A stretch of 13,612 nucleotides of DNA, taken from Polaromonas sp. (GTDB lineage Bacteria > Pseudomonadota > Gammaproteobacteria > Burkholderiales > Burkholderiaceae_C). Every line of letters begins with the position of its first letter. Within the stretch, counting starts at the first letter, position 1. Under the pieces are notes generated by a model, which saw only the letters and a program-made list of their open reading frames with translations, made no database searches and was not told where the DNA came from. The stretch is from contig JANYFF010000407.1 in assembly GCA_025362825.1 (NCBI GenBank), forward strand, positions 1 to 13,612, written 5' to 3'. This document shows positions 6,671 to 12,410 of this stretch, one piece after another. The position numbers were made by a program, and so were the translations under genes.

Positions 6671-7498
6671 TTACTGGCGCGCCGTCCGCACGTTGGGCGG
6701 CAGTGCCTGCGGGTGGCTGGTACGAAAGGGGTTGATGTCCAGTCCGCCGCGGCGGGTGTAGCGCGCATAGACCGACAGCTTGATCGGCTTGCAGCGCGTC
6801 CACACGTCCATGAAGATGCGCTCGACGCATTGCTCGTGAAACTCGTTGTGGTTGCGAAAACTCACCAGATATTGCAGCAGGCCTTCCTGGTTGATTTGCG
6901 GCCCCGAGTAACTGATCTGCACGCTGCCCCAATCGGGCTGGCCGGTGACCAGACAATTGCTTTTGAGCAGGTTGCTGGTCAGGGTTTCCGTCACCGGCGG
7001 TTCGTCGAATTCGGCAAATAGCAGCTCGGGCGCCGGCGTGAAGTGGATGCATTCAACGTCCAACCGGTCCAGGTTCATGCCGTCCATCTCGTGCACCGGC
7101 TCACGGTCAAACAATTCCGGGCCCAGCGTCTTGATGCCGATGCCGGCGCCTACCACGGCGTTGAGGTCGGCGCGTATGCGCTCGCGCACATCGCGGGCAT
7201 CGGCAAAACGCGTGTTGTTAAAGCTGTTCAGGTAAAGCTTGAGGGACTTGCTCTCGACGATGTTGGGCGATTCGCAAGGCACGGTGATGTGGGCCAGCGC
7301 CACCTGCGGCTTGCCGCGCAGGTTGAGCCAGCTCAGCTCGAACACTGTCCACATGTCGGCGCCAAAAAATGGCGGTATCTGCGTCACACCGATTTCGGCG
7401 CGCTTGACGGCACGGGGGATGGGAAAGAGCAGCGACGCGTCGTATTGGTCCACATAGGCGGATGCCTTGCCAAGCTGCGAGTTTTCAGGAAGGTTCAT
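6671..7498 (-). CDS. queF: NADPH-dependent 7-cyano-7-deazaguanine reductase QueF
   Basis: 275 residues, close to the ~280 of the long, two-module E. coli-type enzyme. It reduces preQ0 to preQ1 with NADPH in queuosine tRNA biosynthesis in the cytoplasm. The N-terminal half carries the family motif ESKSLKLYLNSFN (82-94), linked to NADPH binding. The C-terminal half has SNCLVTGQPDWGS (180-192), with C182 as the nucleophile that forms the thioimide adduct and D189 as the general acid, then FHEQCVERIF (220-229), where H221/E222 match the substrate-binding pair. The start is the family's usual MNLP-type N-terminus, though no clear Shine-Dalgarno is seen. It lies 15 bp downstream of the hydrolase gene and is probably cotranscribed with it. 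No other queuosine gene is in the window. Confidence 0.96.
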   Translation of the reverse strand: MNLPENSQLGKASAYVDQYDASLLFPIPRAVKRAEIGVTQIPPFFGADMWTVFELSWLNLRGKPQVALAHITVPCESPNIVESKSLKLYLNSFNNTRFADARDVRERIRADLNAVVGAGIGIKTLGPELFDREPVHEMDGMNLDRLDVECIHFTPAPELLFAEFDEPPVTETLTSNLLKSNCLVTGQPDWGSVQISYSGPQINQEGLLQYLVSFRNHNEFHEQCVERIFMDVWTRCKPIKLSVYARYTRRGGLDINPFRTSHPQALPPNVRTARQ

Positions 7499-7513
7499 GG
7501 TGGGCAGTTGGGT

Positions 7514-8413
7514 TCAATGTGCTTGGGCGGAATGCAGATGCGGGACCATAGCCGCCAGCAGGCGGTCCACCACGCCGGGCGGCAAGTCATGGCCCATGCC
7601 GTCGATGGCCACCAGCGTCGCACCGGGAATGCGGCGTGCCGTGTCTTCACCACAGGCAAACGGCACCAACGGGTCGGCCTTGCCATGCATTACCAGCGCG
7701 GGAGTTTTGAGCTGCGCAAGTTCAGCCGCTCGCGTGCTGTCACCAACGATGGCCACCATCTGGCGCGCGATGCCCTGCGGATGGTAATTGCGCTCTGTCG
7801 AAGCGGTTACGCGTTCGCGCAGCACGGCTTCATCCATGGGGAAACCCGTGCTGCCAATAGCTTTAAACAGTTTGACCGAATGGTCGATGGCGGCCTGCTT
7901 GCCCTTGCCTGCGGGCCGGCTCAAGAGCTGGCGCGTCACCTCGGGCGTGGCGGCAGGCAGGCCGCGCGCGCCGCTCGAGCTCATGATACTGGTCAGGCTC
8001 AGCACCTTTGAGGGCGCCTCAATCGCCACGCGCTGCGCAATCATGCCGCCCATGCTGACGCCAACGATGTGCGCCTTGCCGATCTGCAGCGCGTCGAGCA
8101 CGCCGATGGCATCGCGCGCCATATCGCTCATGGTGTAAGGTGGCCGGTTGCGCCAGCCCAGCTTGTACTTGAGCCCTTCCCACAACAGGTTGGGCGAGCC
8201 GAGGCTGTCGAAATGCTGGCTGAGGCCGATGTCGCGGTTGTCAAAGCGCACCACCCGAAAGCCGGCAGCGACCAACGCATCCACCATCGCCGGCGGCCAC
8301 GCAATCAGTTGCATGCCCAGGCCCATGATGAGCAGCACCACAGGCAGGCCAGATGTGTCGCCAGGATGGGTGTCTTCAATCTCGATATCAATATGGTTGG
8401 CTTTGATTTTCAT
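7514..8413 (-). CDS. Alpha/beta-fold hydrolase
   Basis: 299 residues from the ATG at 8413 (MKIKANHIDIEIED). An in-frame GTG at 8446 would add 11 residues, but it lies within the adjoining palindromic element, so the shorter form is preferred. The fold's landmarks are in order: oxyanion region LLIMGLGMQ (28-36), RFDNRDIGLS (57-66), nucleophile elbow GVSMGG with S120, acid D247 in HGKADPLVPF, and catalytic H275 in GMGHDLP. The complete triad makes this a probable active esterase or lipase-like cytoplasmic hydrolase; no signal peptide is seen. The substrate is unknown. It ends 15 bp before queF on the same strand, and the link to queuosine metabolism is probably only positional. Upstream lies the 181-bp palindromic repeat rather than a recognisable promoter. 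Confidence 0.88.
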   Translation of the reverse strand: MKIKANHIDIEIEDTHPGDTSGLPVVLLIMGLGMQLIAWPPAMVDALVAAGFRVVRFDNRDIGLSQHFDSLGSPNLLWEGLKYKLGWRNRPPYTMSDMARDAIGVLDALQIGKAHIVGVSMGGMIAQRVAIEAPSKVLSLTSIMSSSGARGLPAATPEVTRQLLSRPAGKGKQAAIDHSVKLFKAIGSTGFPMDEAVLRERVTASTERNYHPQGIARQMVAIVGDSTRAAELAQLKTPALVMHGKADPLVPFACGEDTARRIPGATLVAIDGMGHDLPPGVVDRLLAAMVPHLHSAQAH

Positions 8414-8441
8414 CAATAGATTATCTACACCCTCGTCCAGT

Positions 8442-8622
8442 CTCACTGCGTGTAGCCCGTTCCCCCCTCAAGGGGGCAGGCGCCTGCAGGCCGGCAAAGC
8501 CGAACCTGCGGCCCCCACTGGGTTGATCGGAGGCGGACTTCACCAGCGGGGGCCGCGGAACTGGCTCAGCCAGGCCGCAGGCGCCGTCCCCTGCAAGGGG
8601 AGAGGAGGCTACACGCAGTGAG
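8442..8622. repeat. 181-bp imperfect palindromic intergenic element (MITE/REP-like)
   Basis: The outer 16 bp (CTCACTGCGTGTAGCC, 8442-8457) are repeated exactly in inverse orientation at 8607-8622. Inside, the arms stay complementary with mismatches over roughly 65 bp each side, for example GGCGCCTGC and GCGGCCCCC against their inverse partners. Only about 30 bp at the centre (near 8523-8550) look unpaired. Smaller hairpins (CCCCCTCAAGGGGG, CCCCTGCAAGGGG) are nested near the ends. It lies between the oxygenase stop and the hydrolase start, so a transcript would form a very long stem. It resembles dispersed palindromes I associate with Comamonadaceae genomes. No coding capacity, transposase or target-site duplication was seen. 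Confidence 0.85.
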
Positions 8623-8636
8623 CCTCAACAGGGGTG

Positions 8637-9524
8637 TTAAACAAACTCTCGTTCCCGCAGCCACTTGGTGGCGATCCACTTCTCACCGGCCTGGACCGGC
8701 TCACCTCCGTGCAGCGTGGCGCTGATGGGATGGGCCTGCGCATAACTAAAGAAAACCGCGTTGCCGCGCTTCGGTGCAACCAGCACATCCACATCCGGAA
8801 AGACCGTGCCACCGCCGGCTTCCGGCTCGAAGAGATACATGATGAGTGTCGCCACGCGCTGTCCGCCGCGCTCGAGAATGGTCGCCGTGCCTGGTTGCGA
8901 CGGATCAAAGTAATCGTAATGCGGACGGTATTGCGCACCCGGCGGATAACGCAGCACCTGCAGGCCCTCGCCGTTGACGACCGGCCAGTTGAGTAGTTTT
9001 GCAATGCGCGCTTCCACGCGCTGGACCACCGCGTTCTCGCTGCGTGAAAAAAACATGCCCTGACTGGTGCGGTCAGGGTGCAGCTCTTCTCCGCCGGTTG
9101 CAACGTCCACCGTCAGCGAGCGCGACAGGCGCGGCCGTGCGGCTTCCATCAGCGCGTCGCACTCCGCCGGGCTGAGCAGGTTGGCAAAAACCATCAGCTC
9201 GGGCGCATGGCGGTGCGATATCACTTCCACCCATTTATCGCCTGCATCGATCATGGTGCCGCGCGCATCAAGCTTTGGCGTGGGCACCGCAAGGGTCAGC
9301 ACGTCAGAACCCTGCAACGGCGCGGCGATCAGCGGCACATTCCATTCCAGCCGCTCCTGAGGCGTGAGCTTCATAACCAGCGCGGCGTTGCCGGCATGCC
9401 AGCCGGCGTCGAGCATGGATTTGAACATCGAAGGGCGCGAGCAACCCCGTGCCACTTGCGCGTCCAGCCAGGCCAGCACTTCGGGGGTGACTGGCTGCAT
9501 TGATATGGTAGGGGCGGCGGGCAT
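8637..9524 (-). CDS. 2OG-Fe(II) oxygenase, prolyl 4-hydroxylase alpha-subunit type
   Basis: 295 residues from the ATG at 9524, 22 bp after the yaaA stop. A longer in-frame start at 9626 would overlap yaaA and add a Lys/Arg-rich stretch, so it is rejected. The N-terminal ~105 residues include WLDAQVARGCSRPSMFKSML and LTPQERLEWNVPL, a small helical module. The P4Hc catalytic domain covers about 106-295: HPDRTSQGMFFSR (149-161), iron ligands H202 and D204 in YRPHYDYFDP, distal iron ligand H272 in TLHGGEPV, and K282 (AGEKWIATKW), expected to bind 2-oxoglutarate. The product hydroxylates a prolyl or related residue on an unknown target. Pairing with yaaA may be an operon. No signal peptide is visible. 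No Shine-Dalgarno fixes the start. Confidence 0.9.
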   Translation of the reverse strand: MPAAPTISMQPVTPEVLAWLDAQVARGCSRPSMFKSMLDAGWHAGNAALVMKLTPQERLEWNVPLIAAPLQGSDVLTLAVPTPKLDARGTMIDAGDKWVEVISHRHAPELMVFANLLSPAECDALMEAARPRLSRSLTVDVATGGEELHPDRTSQGMFFSRSENAVVQRVEARIAKLLNWPVVNGEGLQVLRYPPGAQYRPHYDYFDPSQPGTATILERGGQRVATLIMYLFEPEAGGGTVFPDVDVLVAPKRGNAVFFSYAQAHPISATLHGGEPVQAGEKWIATKWLREREFV

Positions 9525-9546
9525 TCTGCTATTTTGCTGCAGCGGG

Positions 9547-10323
9547 TCAGGCAGCCCGTTTGCGCCTGAACACCAAGCGGTCCGGCGCAGAGACGGCTTC
9601 GTCAAATAGGTAGCCCTCGGCGTCAAAGTCCTGCAGCTTTTTGACGCAGCCTATTTTGTTCTCCACTGCGTAGCGCACCATCAGCCCACGTGCGCGCTTC
9701 GCATTAAAACTGATGATCTTGTATTTACCGCCATGGAACTCTTCAAACACGCAACTCACCAGCCGCGGCTTGAGCGCCTTGCGGTCCACCGCCTTGAAAT
9801 ACTCTTCACTGGCCAGATTCACAATGACCGGCGAAGTATCTGCGGCCGCGCGCTGGTTCAGGTAATCGGCTATTGTCGAACCCCAGAACTGGTAGAGGTT
9901 CTTGCCTTGCGGCGTCGCCAGCGCCGTACCCATTTCAAGGCGGTAAGGCTGCATCCAGTCCAGCGGCCGCAACACACCGTACAGGCCACTCAGAATGCAG
10001 ACATGCGCCTGCGCCCAGTCGAGTTGCGCTTCGCTCAGCGTTTTCGCATCCAGCCCGCCGTAGACATCGCCATCAAAAGCCAGCACTGCCTGCTTGGAAT
10101 TTTTGGCCGTGAAGCGGGCAGACCAGGCATGGTAGCGGGCCACGTTCAAGCCAGAGAGCGCGTCGGACAGCTTCATCAGGCTGGCAATCTGCTGCGGCGT
10201 CTTTGTTTTCAGGACATCAATCAGCTCGGCGGACTGGCCGGTGAACAGTGTTTTGGTATGCGTGGCGACGTGGGCTGGGGTGTCGTAGTCGAGTGACTTG
10301 GCCGGCGAGATTAAAAAAAGCAT
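9547..10323 (-). CDS. yaaA: Peroxide stress protein YaaA (DUF328)
   Basis: 258 residues, the normal length for the family. The N-terminus MLFLISPAKSLDYDTP is diagnostic and fixes the start. Other conserved stretches are AFDGDVYGGLDAKTL (83-97), ILSGLYGVLRPLDWMQPYRLEMGT (about 110-133), YQFWG, NLASEEYFKAV and the basic KYKIISFNAKRARGLMVRY. The C-terminus ends in a basic FRRKRAA. In E. coli YaaA lowers free intracellular iron and protects DNA from peroxide damage. The protein is cytoplasmic. It heads a run of four minus-strand genes and is separated from the oxygenase by 22 bp, so the first two probably share a transcript. The region upstream is a gene-poor stretch with no clear promoter. Confidence 0.95.
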   Translation of the reverse strand: MLFLISPAKSLDYDTPAHVATHTKTLFTGQSAELIDVLKTKTPQQIASLMKLSDALSGLNVARYHAWSARFTAKNSKQAVLAFDGDVYGGLDAKTLSEAQLDWAQAHVCILSGLYGVLRPLDWMQPYRLEMGTALATPQGKNLYQFWGSTIADYLNQRAAADTSPVIVNLASEEYFKAVDRKALKPRLVSCVFEEFHGGKYKIISFNAKRARGLMVRYAVENKIGCVKKLQDFDAEGYLFDEAVSAPDRLVFRRKRAA

Positions 10324-10445
10324 GAGGGACGCTTGTACAAAAACAAAAGCATCACTTTACGCCAGCTTGGCCGACAGGCTTCGCAATTACCTGGGAATAC
10401 ACGGCAAACCGGCCCTTGGTATCACTACCCACTGAAAGAATCGCG

Positions 10446-10485
10446 GTGCGGCTGGCATCAACCCAATGGCTGGCGCCAGCCGCAC
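10446..10485. repeat. Inverted repeat with 11-bp perfect arms
   Basis: GTGCGGCTGGC (10446-10456) pairs exactly with GCCAGCCGCAC (10475-10485) across an 18-nt loop. On the plus strand a TCTCTTTTTC tract follows 6 nt later, so it could be a weak plus-strand terminator for whatever once lay upstream. No plus-strand gene is present now. Confidence 0.55.
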
Positions 10486-10536
10486 GCAGATCTCTTTTTC
10501 TCCCTGATTCGCCTCTCAAACATGGATTTTGCGCAA

Positions 10537-10577
10537 GTCGCCGACCAGCCGCATCACCCAAATGGGTTATCGGCGAC
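10537..10577. repeat. Nested inverted repeat, 8-bp outer and 5-bp inner arms
   Basis: GTCGCCGA (10537-10544) pairs with TCGGCGAC (10570-10577). Inside, ACCCA (10556-10560) pairs with TGGGT (10563-10567). There is no adjacent T run on either strand, so it is not a typical terminator. It could be an RNA structure or protein site. Confidence 0.45.
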
Positions 10578-10759
10578 TGATTCGGTGCAAATTTTTGTCG
10601 CCCCTATGGCGGAGTGACCACCCGTATTTGCCCACTAAGCTATCGCCATGTCCATGCTCATTAACTCCCCCACTCGGCCCCCAACCTGCTCTGCTGCTCC
10701 TGGGCATCCTGAAACACGCACACAAGCTCACCGTCACGGGTGGCATGGTGCCTTTATGA

Positions 10760-11042
10760 CGAGAAGAGGGCCGCCACGCCGTCGTTAAGATGCAGAAATA
10801 CGGCATCGGTCTGACTTCGGACTCCGGACTTCGGACTTCAGGGCAGTGTCAACGGCGTTAACACCATCCTATCGATCCAGCAGACCGAGCTGCGCCGGTA
10901 TCCACTGTTCATCAGTGGCGATACTGCACCTGACCGCCTGCCGCAACTACCAACCGCAGGGGTTGCCTTGTTGCTGGTTACGGTGGATGAACCAATTGCG
11001 CGTCTTCACAGTCCCAACGCGCATCATGATGGCAGGCTCTGA
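10760..11042 (+). pseudogene. Remnant of a hybrid-kinase receiver domain (C-terminal part)
   Basis: In the frame of 10848-11042 the translation reads GSVNGVNTILSI, then YPLFISGDTAPDRLPQLP, TAGVALLL and DEPIARL, ending at TGA 11040-11042. This matches the receiver of the hybrid kinase at the right end of the window (GSDSGIKAIEGV, VLVSGDTAPSRL, NAGIRLL). Just upstream, in frame, DFGLQGS corresponds to ADYRLRGS, so D (10827-10829) is the former phosphoacceptor. The conserved Lys of LLHKP is lost (LLLVT). The frame is closed by TGA at 10812-10814. The other frame, open from 10760 (GRHAVVKMQKYGIGL), may be the preceding part and is separated by the tandem repeat. The kinase core is absent. A dead fragment is the best reading. 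Confidence 0.7.
10813..10840 (+). repeat. Four-copy heptanucleotide tandem repeat
   Basis: Four 7-bp units of GACTTCG run head to tail from 10813. The second has C for T at its fifth base and the fourth ends in A. The repeat lies on the codons of the receiver remnant's phosphoacceptor region. Seven is not a multiple of three, so each gain or loss of a unit shifts the frame: one unit fewer, or two more, would connect the ATG at 10790 to the receiver-like frame. Confidence 0.85.
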
Positions 11043-11093
11043 GGCAGGCAGTTCAGCCGTCAAGACTAACGCGTCCACGATACCCTCTGAAGT

Positions 11094-11723
11094 TCAAGCT
11101 CGATCCTGGGGAAATGAAATCCCCACCGCGGCTGCCCGATAAACCGCTTCAGTACGGTTGTTGACTTGGAGCGCACCAAACACGGCCATAACGTGAGACT
11201 TGACCGTTTGGTCCGATATACCCAATTCGCGGGCAATCACCTTGTTGGGCTTGCCTTGGATGATCTTCATCAGCACTTCCTGCTGCCGAGGTGAAAGCTG
11301 GACTTTGTCGGTGGCCTTCAAGGTTGTCGGGTTGGCGGCGAATACGCAACTTGGAGGAAGATAAGTTCGACCATCAAGAATCAGCCTCATGGAGCGAAAG
11401 AGTTCAGACGTACTTGATGATTTCGGAACGAATCCCATTGCCCCGCGTTGTATGCACTCGCGGATGCGTTGCGGGTTCTCCTCACTGGATACGACAACGA
11501 TGGGACTATCTTCATACGCGGCCTTCAGCCGCTCCAGCCCGTCTAATCCCTGAACGCCCGGCAAATGAAGGTCCAGCAATATGAGATCGAATACGCCCGA
11601 TACTTCCAGCGCCCTGTCGACATTGTTTGCGATGGAAACCTGGGCTTCGGGAGACAGCTCCCGAATCAACATGCCCAGACCGGCAGAGAATAATTGGTGG
11701 TCATCCACCAGCAGTATGTGCAT
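11094..11723 (-). CDS. NarL/FixJ-type response regulator (receiver + LuxR HTH)
   Basis: 209 residues from the ATG at 11723; a GTG at 11738 would add five residues. No strong Shine-Dalgarno is seen for either. The receiver domain covers about 1-118: acidic pair D7/D8 in LLVDDHQLF, phosphoacceptor D51 in LILLDLHLPG, switch S79 in IVVVSSEE, and K101 in GFVPKSS. A linker (about 119-142) leads to the LuxR-type helix-turn-helix at 143-205 (LSPRQQEVL, QGKPNKVIARELGISDQTVKSHV, NNRTEAVYRA). All residues needed for phosphorylation and dimer DNA binding are present, so it should be functional. The partner is probably the hybrid kinase encoded on the same strand about 680 bp upstream. It is flanked on both sides by plus-strand two-component remnants. 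The regulated genes are unknown. Confidence 0.92.
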   Translation of the reverse strand: MHILLVDDHQLFSAGLGMLIRELSPEAQVSIANNVDRALEVSGVFDLILLDLHLPGVQGLDGLERLKAAYEDSPIVVVSSEENPQRIRECIQRGAMGFVPKSSSTSELFRSMRLILDGRTYLPPSCVFAANPTTLKATDKVQLSPRQQEVLMKIIQGKPNKVIARELGISDQTVKSHVMAVFGALQVNNRTEAVYRAAAVGISFPQDRA

Positions 11724-12077
11724 GACGGAATTTTGCACACTTTTTGATACGGATATGATTTTTTATTTCGGCAACGCTAAAAATAACGCTATTTCGAAAC
11801 CTCCCCTCAAATACTGATGTCCGCCGGGGAGTTGGGTTCTGCTCTTACCAAACCGGAGTCACCACCTCCGGATCAAGATGGTTAGTTAAACCAGCTACCT
11901 GGGCGGCACTCTTGTCGACGTAAGCCAGTTCTCGCAGCCCGCCTTCAATGGTTTTGCACAGCACCAGCGGGGCACAGCCTTGAAAAGTTGCCAAGTCCGG
12001 TTCCAACGCCACCATGCAAAGAAGCAGGATTTCCGTTACCCATCTTGTATCTCCAAAAAATATGGTTAGTACAGTTA
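11724..12077. other. Gene-poor gap upstream of the response regulator
   Basis: No convincing gene. The AT-rich first ~90 bp probably holds the regulator's promoter and the direct repeats listed separately. At 11853-11871 an inverted repeat CCGGAG-N7-CTCCGG is seen. On the minus strand, GGAG about 7 nt before an ATG (12045) opens a 32-codon frame (MGNGNPASLHGG). A second minus frame, ending at 11845 (56 codons from the ATG at 12015), reads protein-like (CAPLVLCKTIEGGLREL) but is unrecognised. The two may be one small gene broken by a frameshift. Confidence 0.4.
11764..11796. promoter_or_regulatory. Paired direct repeats upstream of the response regulator
   Basis: TATTTCG occurs at 11764-11770 and 11790-11796; AACGCT occurs between them at 11773-11778 and 11785-11790, 12 bp apart. 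They lie 40-75 bp upstream of the regulator's ATG in AT-rich DNA, a fitting place for an activator or autoregulatory site. No protein can be named from this. Confidence 0.4.
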
Positions 12078-12410
12078 GTGCGCCGCACCGCCTTTGCTGC
12101 ATGTCCTGTAGCGCTAGCCGGTGAAGGTACATCCCAATCCAATGCCATTGAACAAGCCCGCCCATCCACCCTTGGTGCTATTGACGTAGCCCGTTTGACG
12201 GCTCGCCAGCTTGAGGTACTGACGAAGGCCGTGCAGGGCAAGCCAAACAAAGTCATCGCCCGTAAAACAAATTTGGCTGAAGACACTGTCAAAGCGTATC
12301 TTTCAGCGGCATTCAGGTCACTCAACGTCAGTAACCGGATGAAGGCAGTGTTTAAAGCGGTCCAGCTCGGGTTGAAGCCGCCACCCCTTGCGCTTAACGC
12401 CGCTAAGTAG
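12078..12410 (+). pseudogene. Receiver-less LuxR-type DNA-binding domain (regulator remnant)
   Basis: 110 residues if begun at the GTG at 12078; the frame is open further upstream to about 11988 but has no ATG start or ribosome site. Residues 40-100 form an intact LuxR/NarL helix-turn-helix: LTARQLEVLTKAVQGKPNKVIAR, NLAEDTVKAYLSAAF, LNVSNRMKAVF. QGKPNKVIAR is identical in the intact regulator at 11094-11723, so the two are related. The expected receiver domain of ~120 residues is absent: the upstream translation (VRRTAFAACPVALAGEG) shows no Asp or Lys motifs. The end overlaps the stop of the convergent hybrid kinase by 8 bp. It is probably a truncated response regulator. A standalone DNA-binding protein that escapes phosphorylation control is the alternative, since the HTH itself is undamaged. 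Confidence 0.65.

Larger units (their letters stand above)
10324..10759. other. Gene-poor stretch upstream of yaaA, with two large hairpins
   Basis: I find no convincing gene here. The minus strand holds an open frame of about 70 codons (10352-10561, TTG start) ending 28 bp before yaaA. Its C-terminal part (GRFAVYSQVIAKPVG) looks protein-like but matches nothing I recognise. Plus-strand frames lack ribosome sites and family motifs. Two inverted repeats, listed separately, occupy 10446-10485 and 10537-10577. The stretch may be decayed sequence continuous with the two-component remnant that follows. Confidence 0.5.

Noticed and set aside
7043..8011. 322-codon plus-strand open frame across queF and the hydrolase
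   Set aside because: Antisense to two genes with intact catalytic motifs; no motifs of its own.
8430..8634. Target-site duplication around the 181-bp palindromic element
   Set aside because: Flanking bases on the two sides do not form a convincing direct repeat.
10333..10617. 94-codon plus-strand open frame upstream of yaaA
   Set aside because: No ribosome site, no motif, irregular composition, and it spans both inverted repeats.
10637..10651. 15-bp exact match AAGCTATCGCCATGT to the hybrid-kinase gene at 12794-12808
   Set aside because: Flanks do not match, and its orientation is opposite to the receiver remnant beside it; one 15-bp match in a 13.6-kb window can arise by chance.
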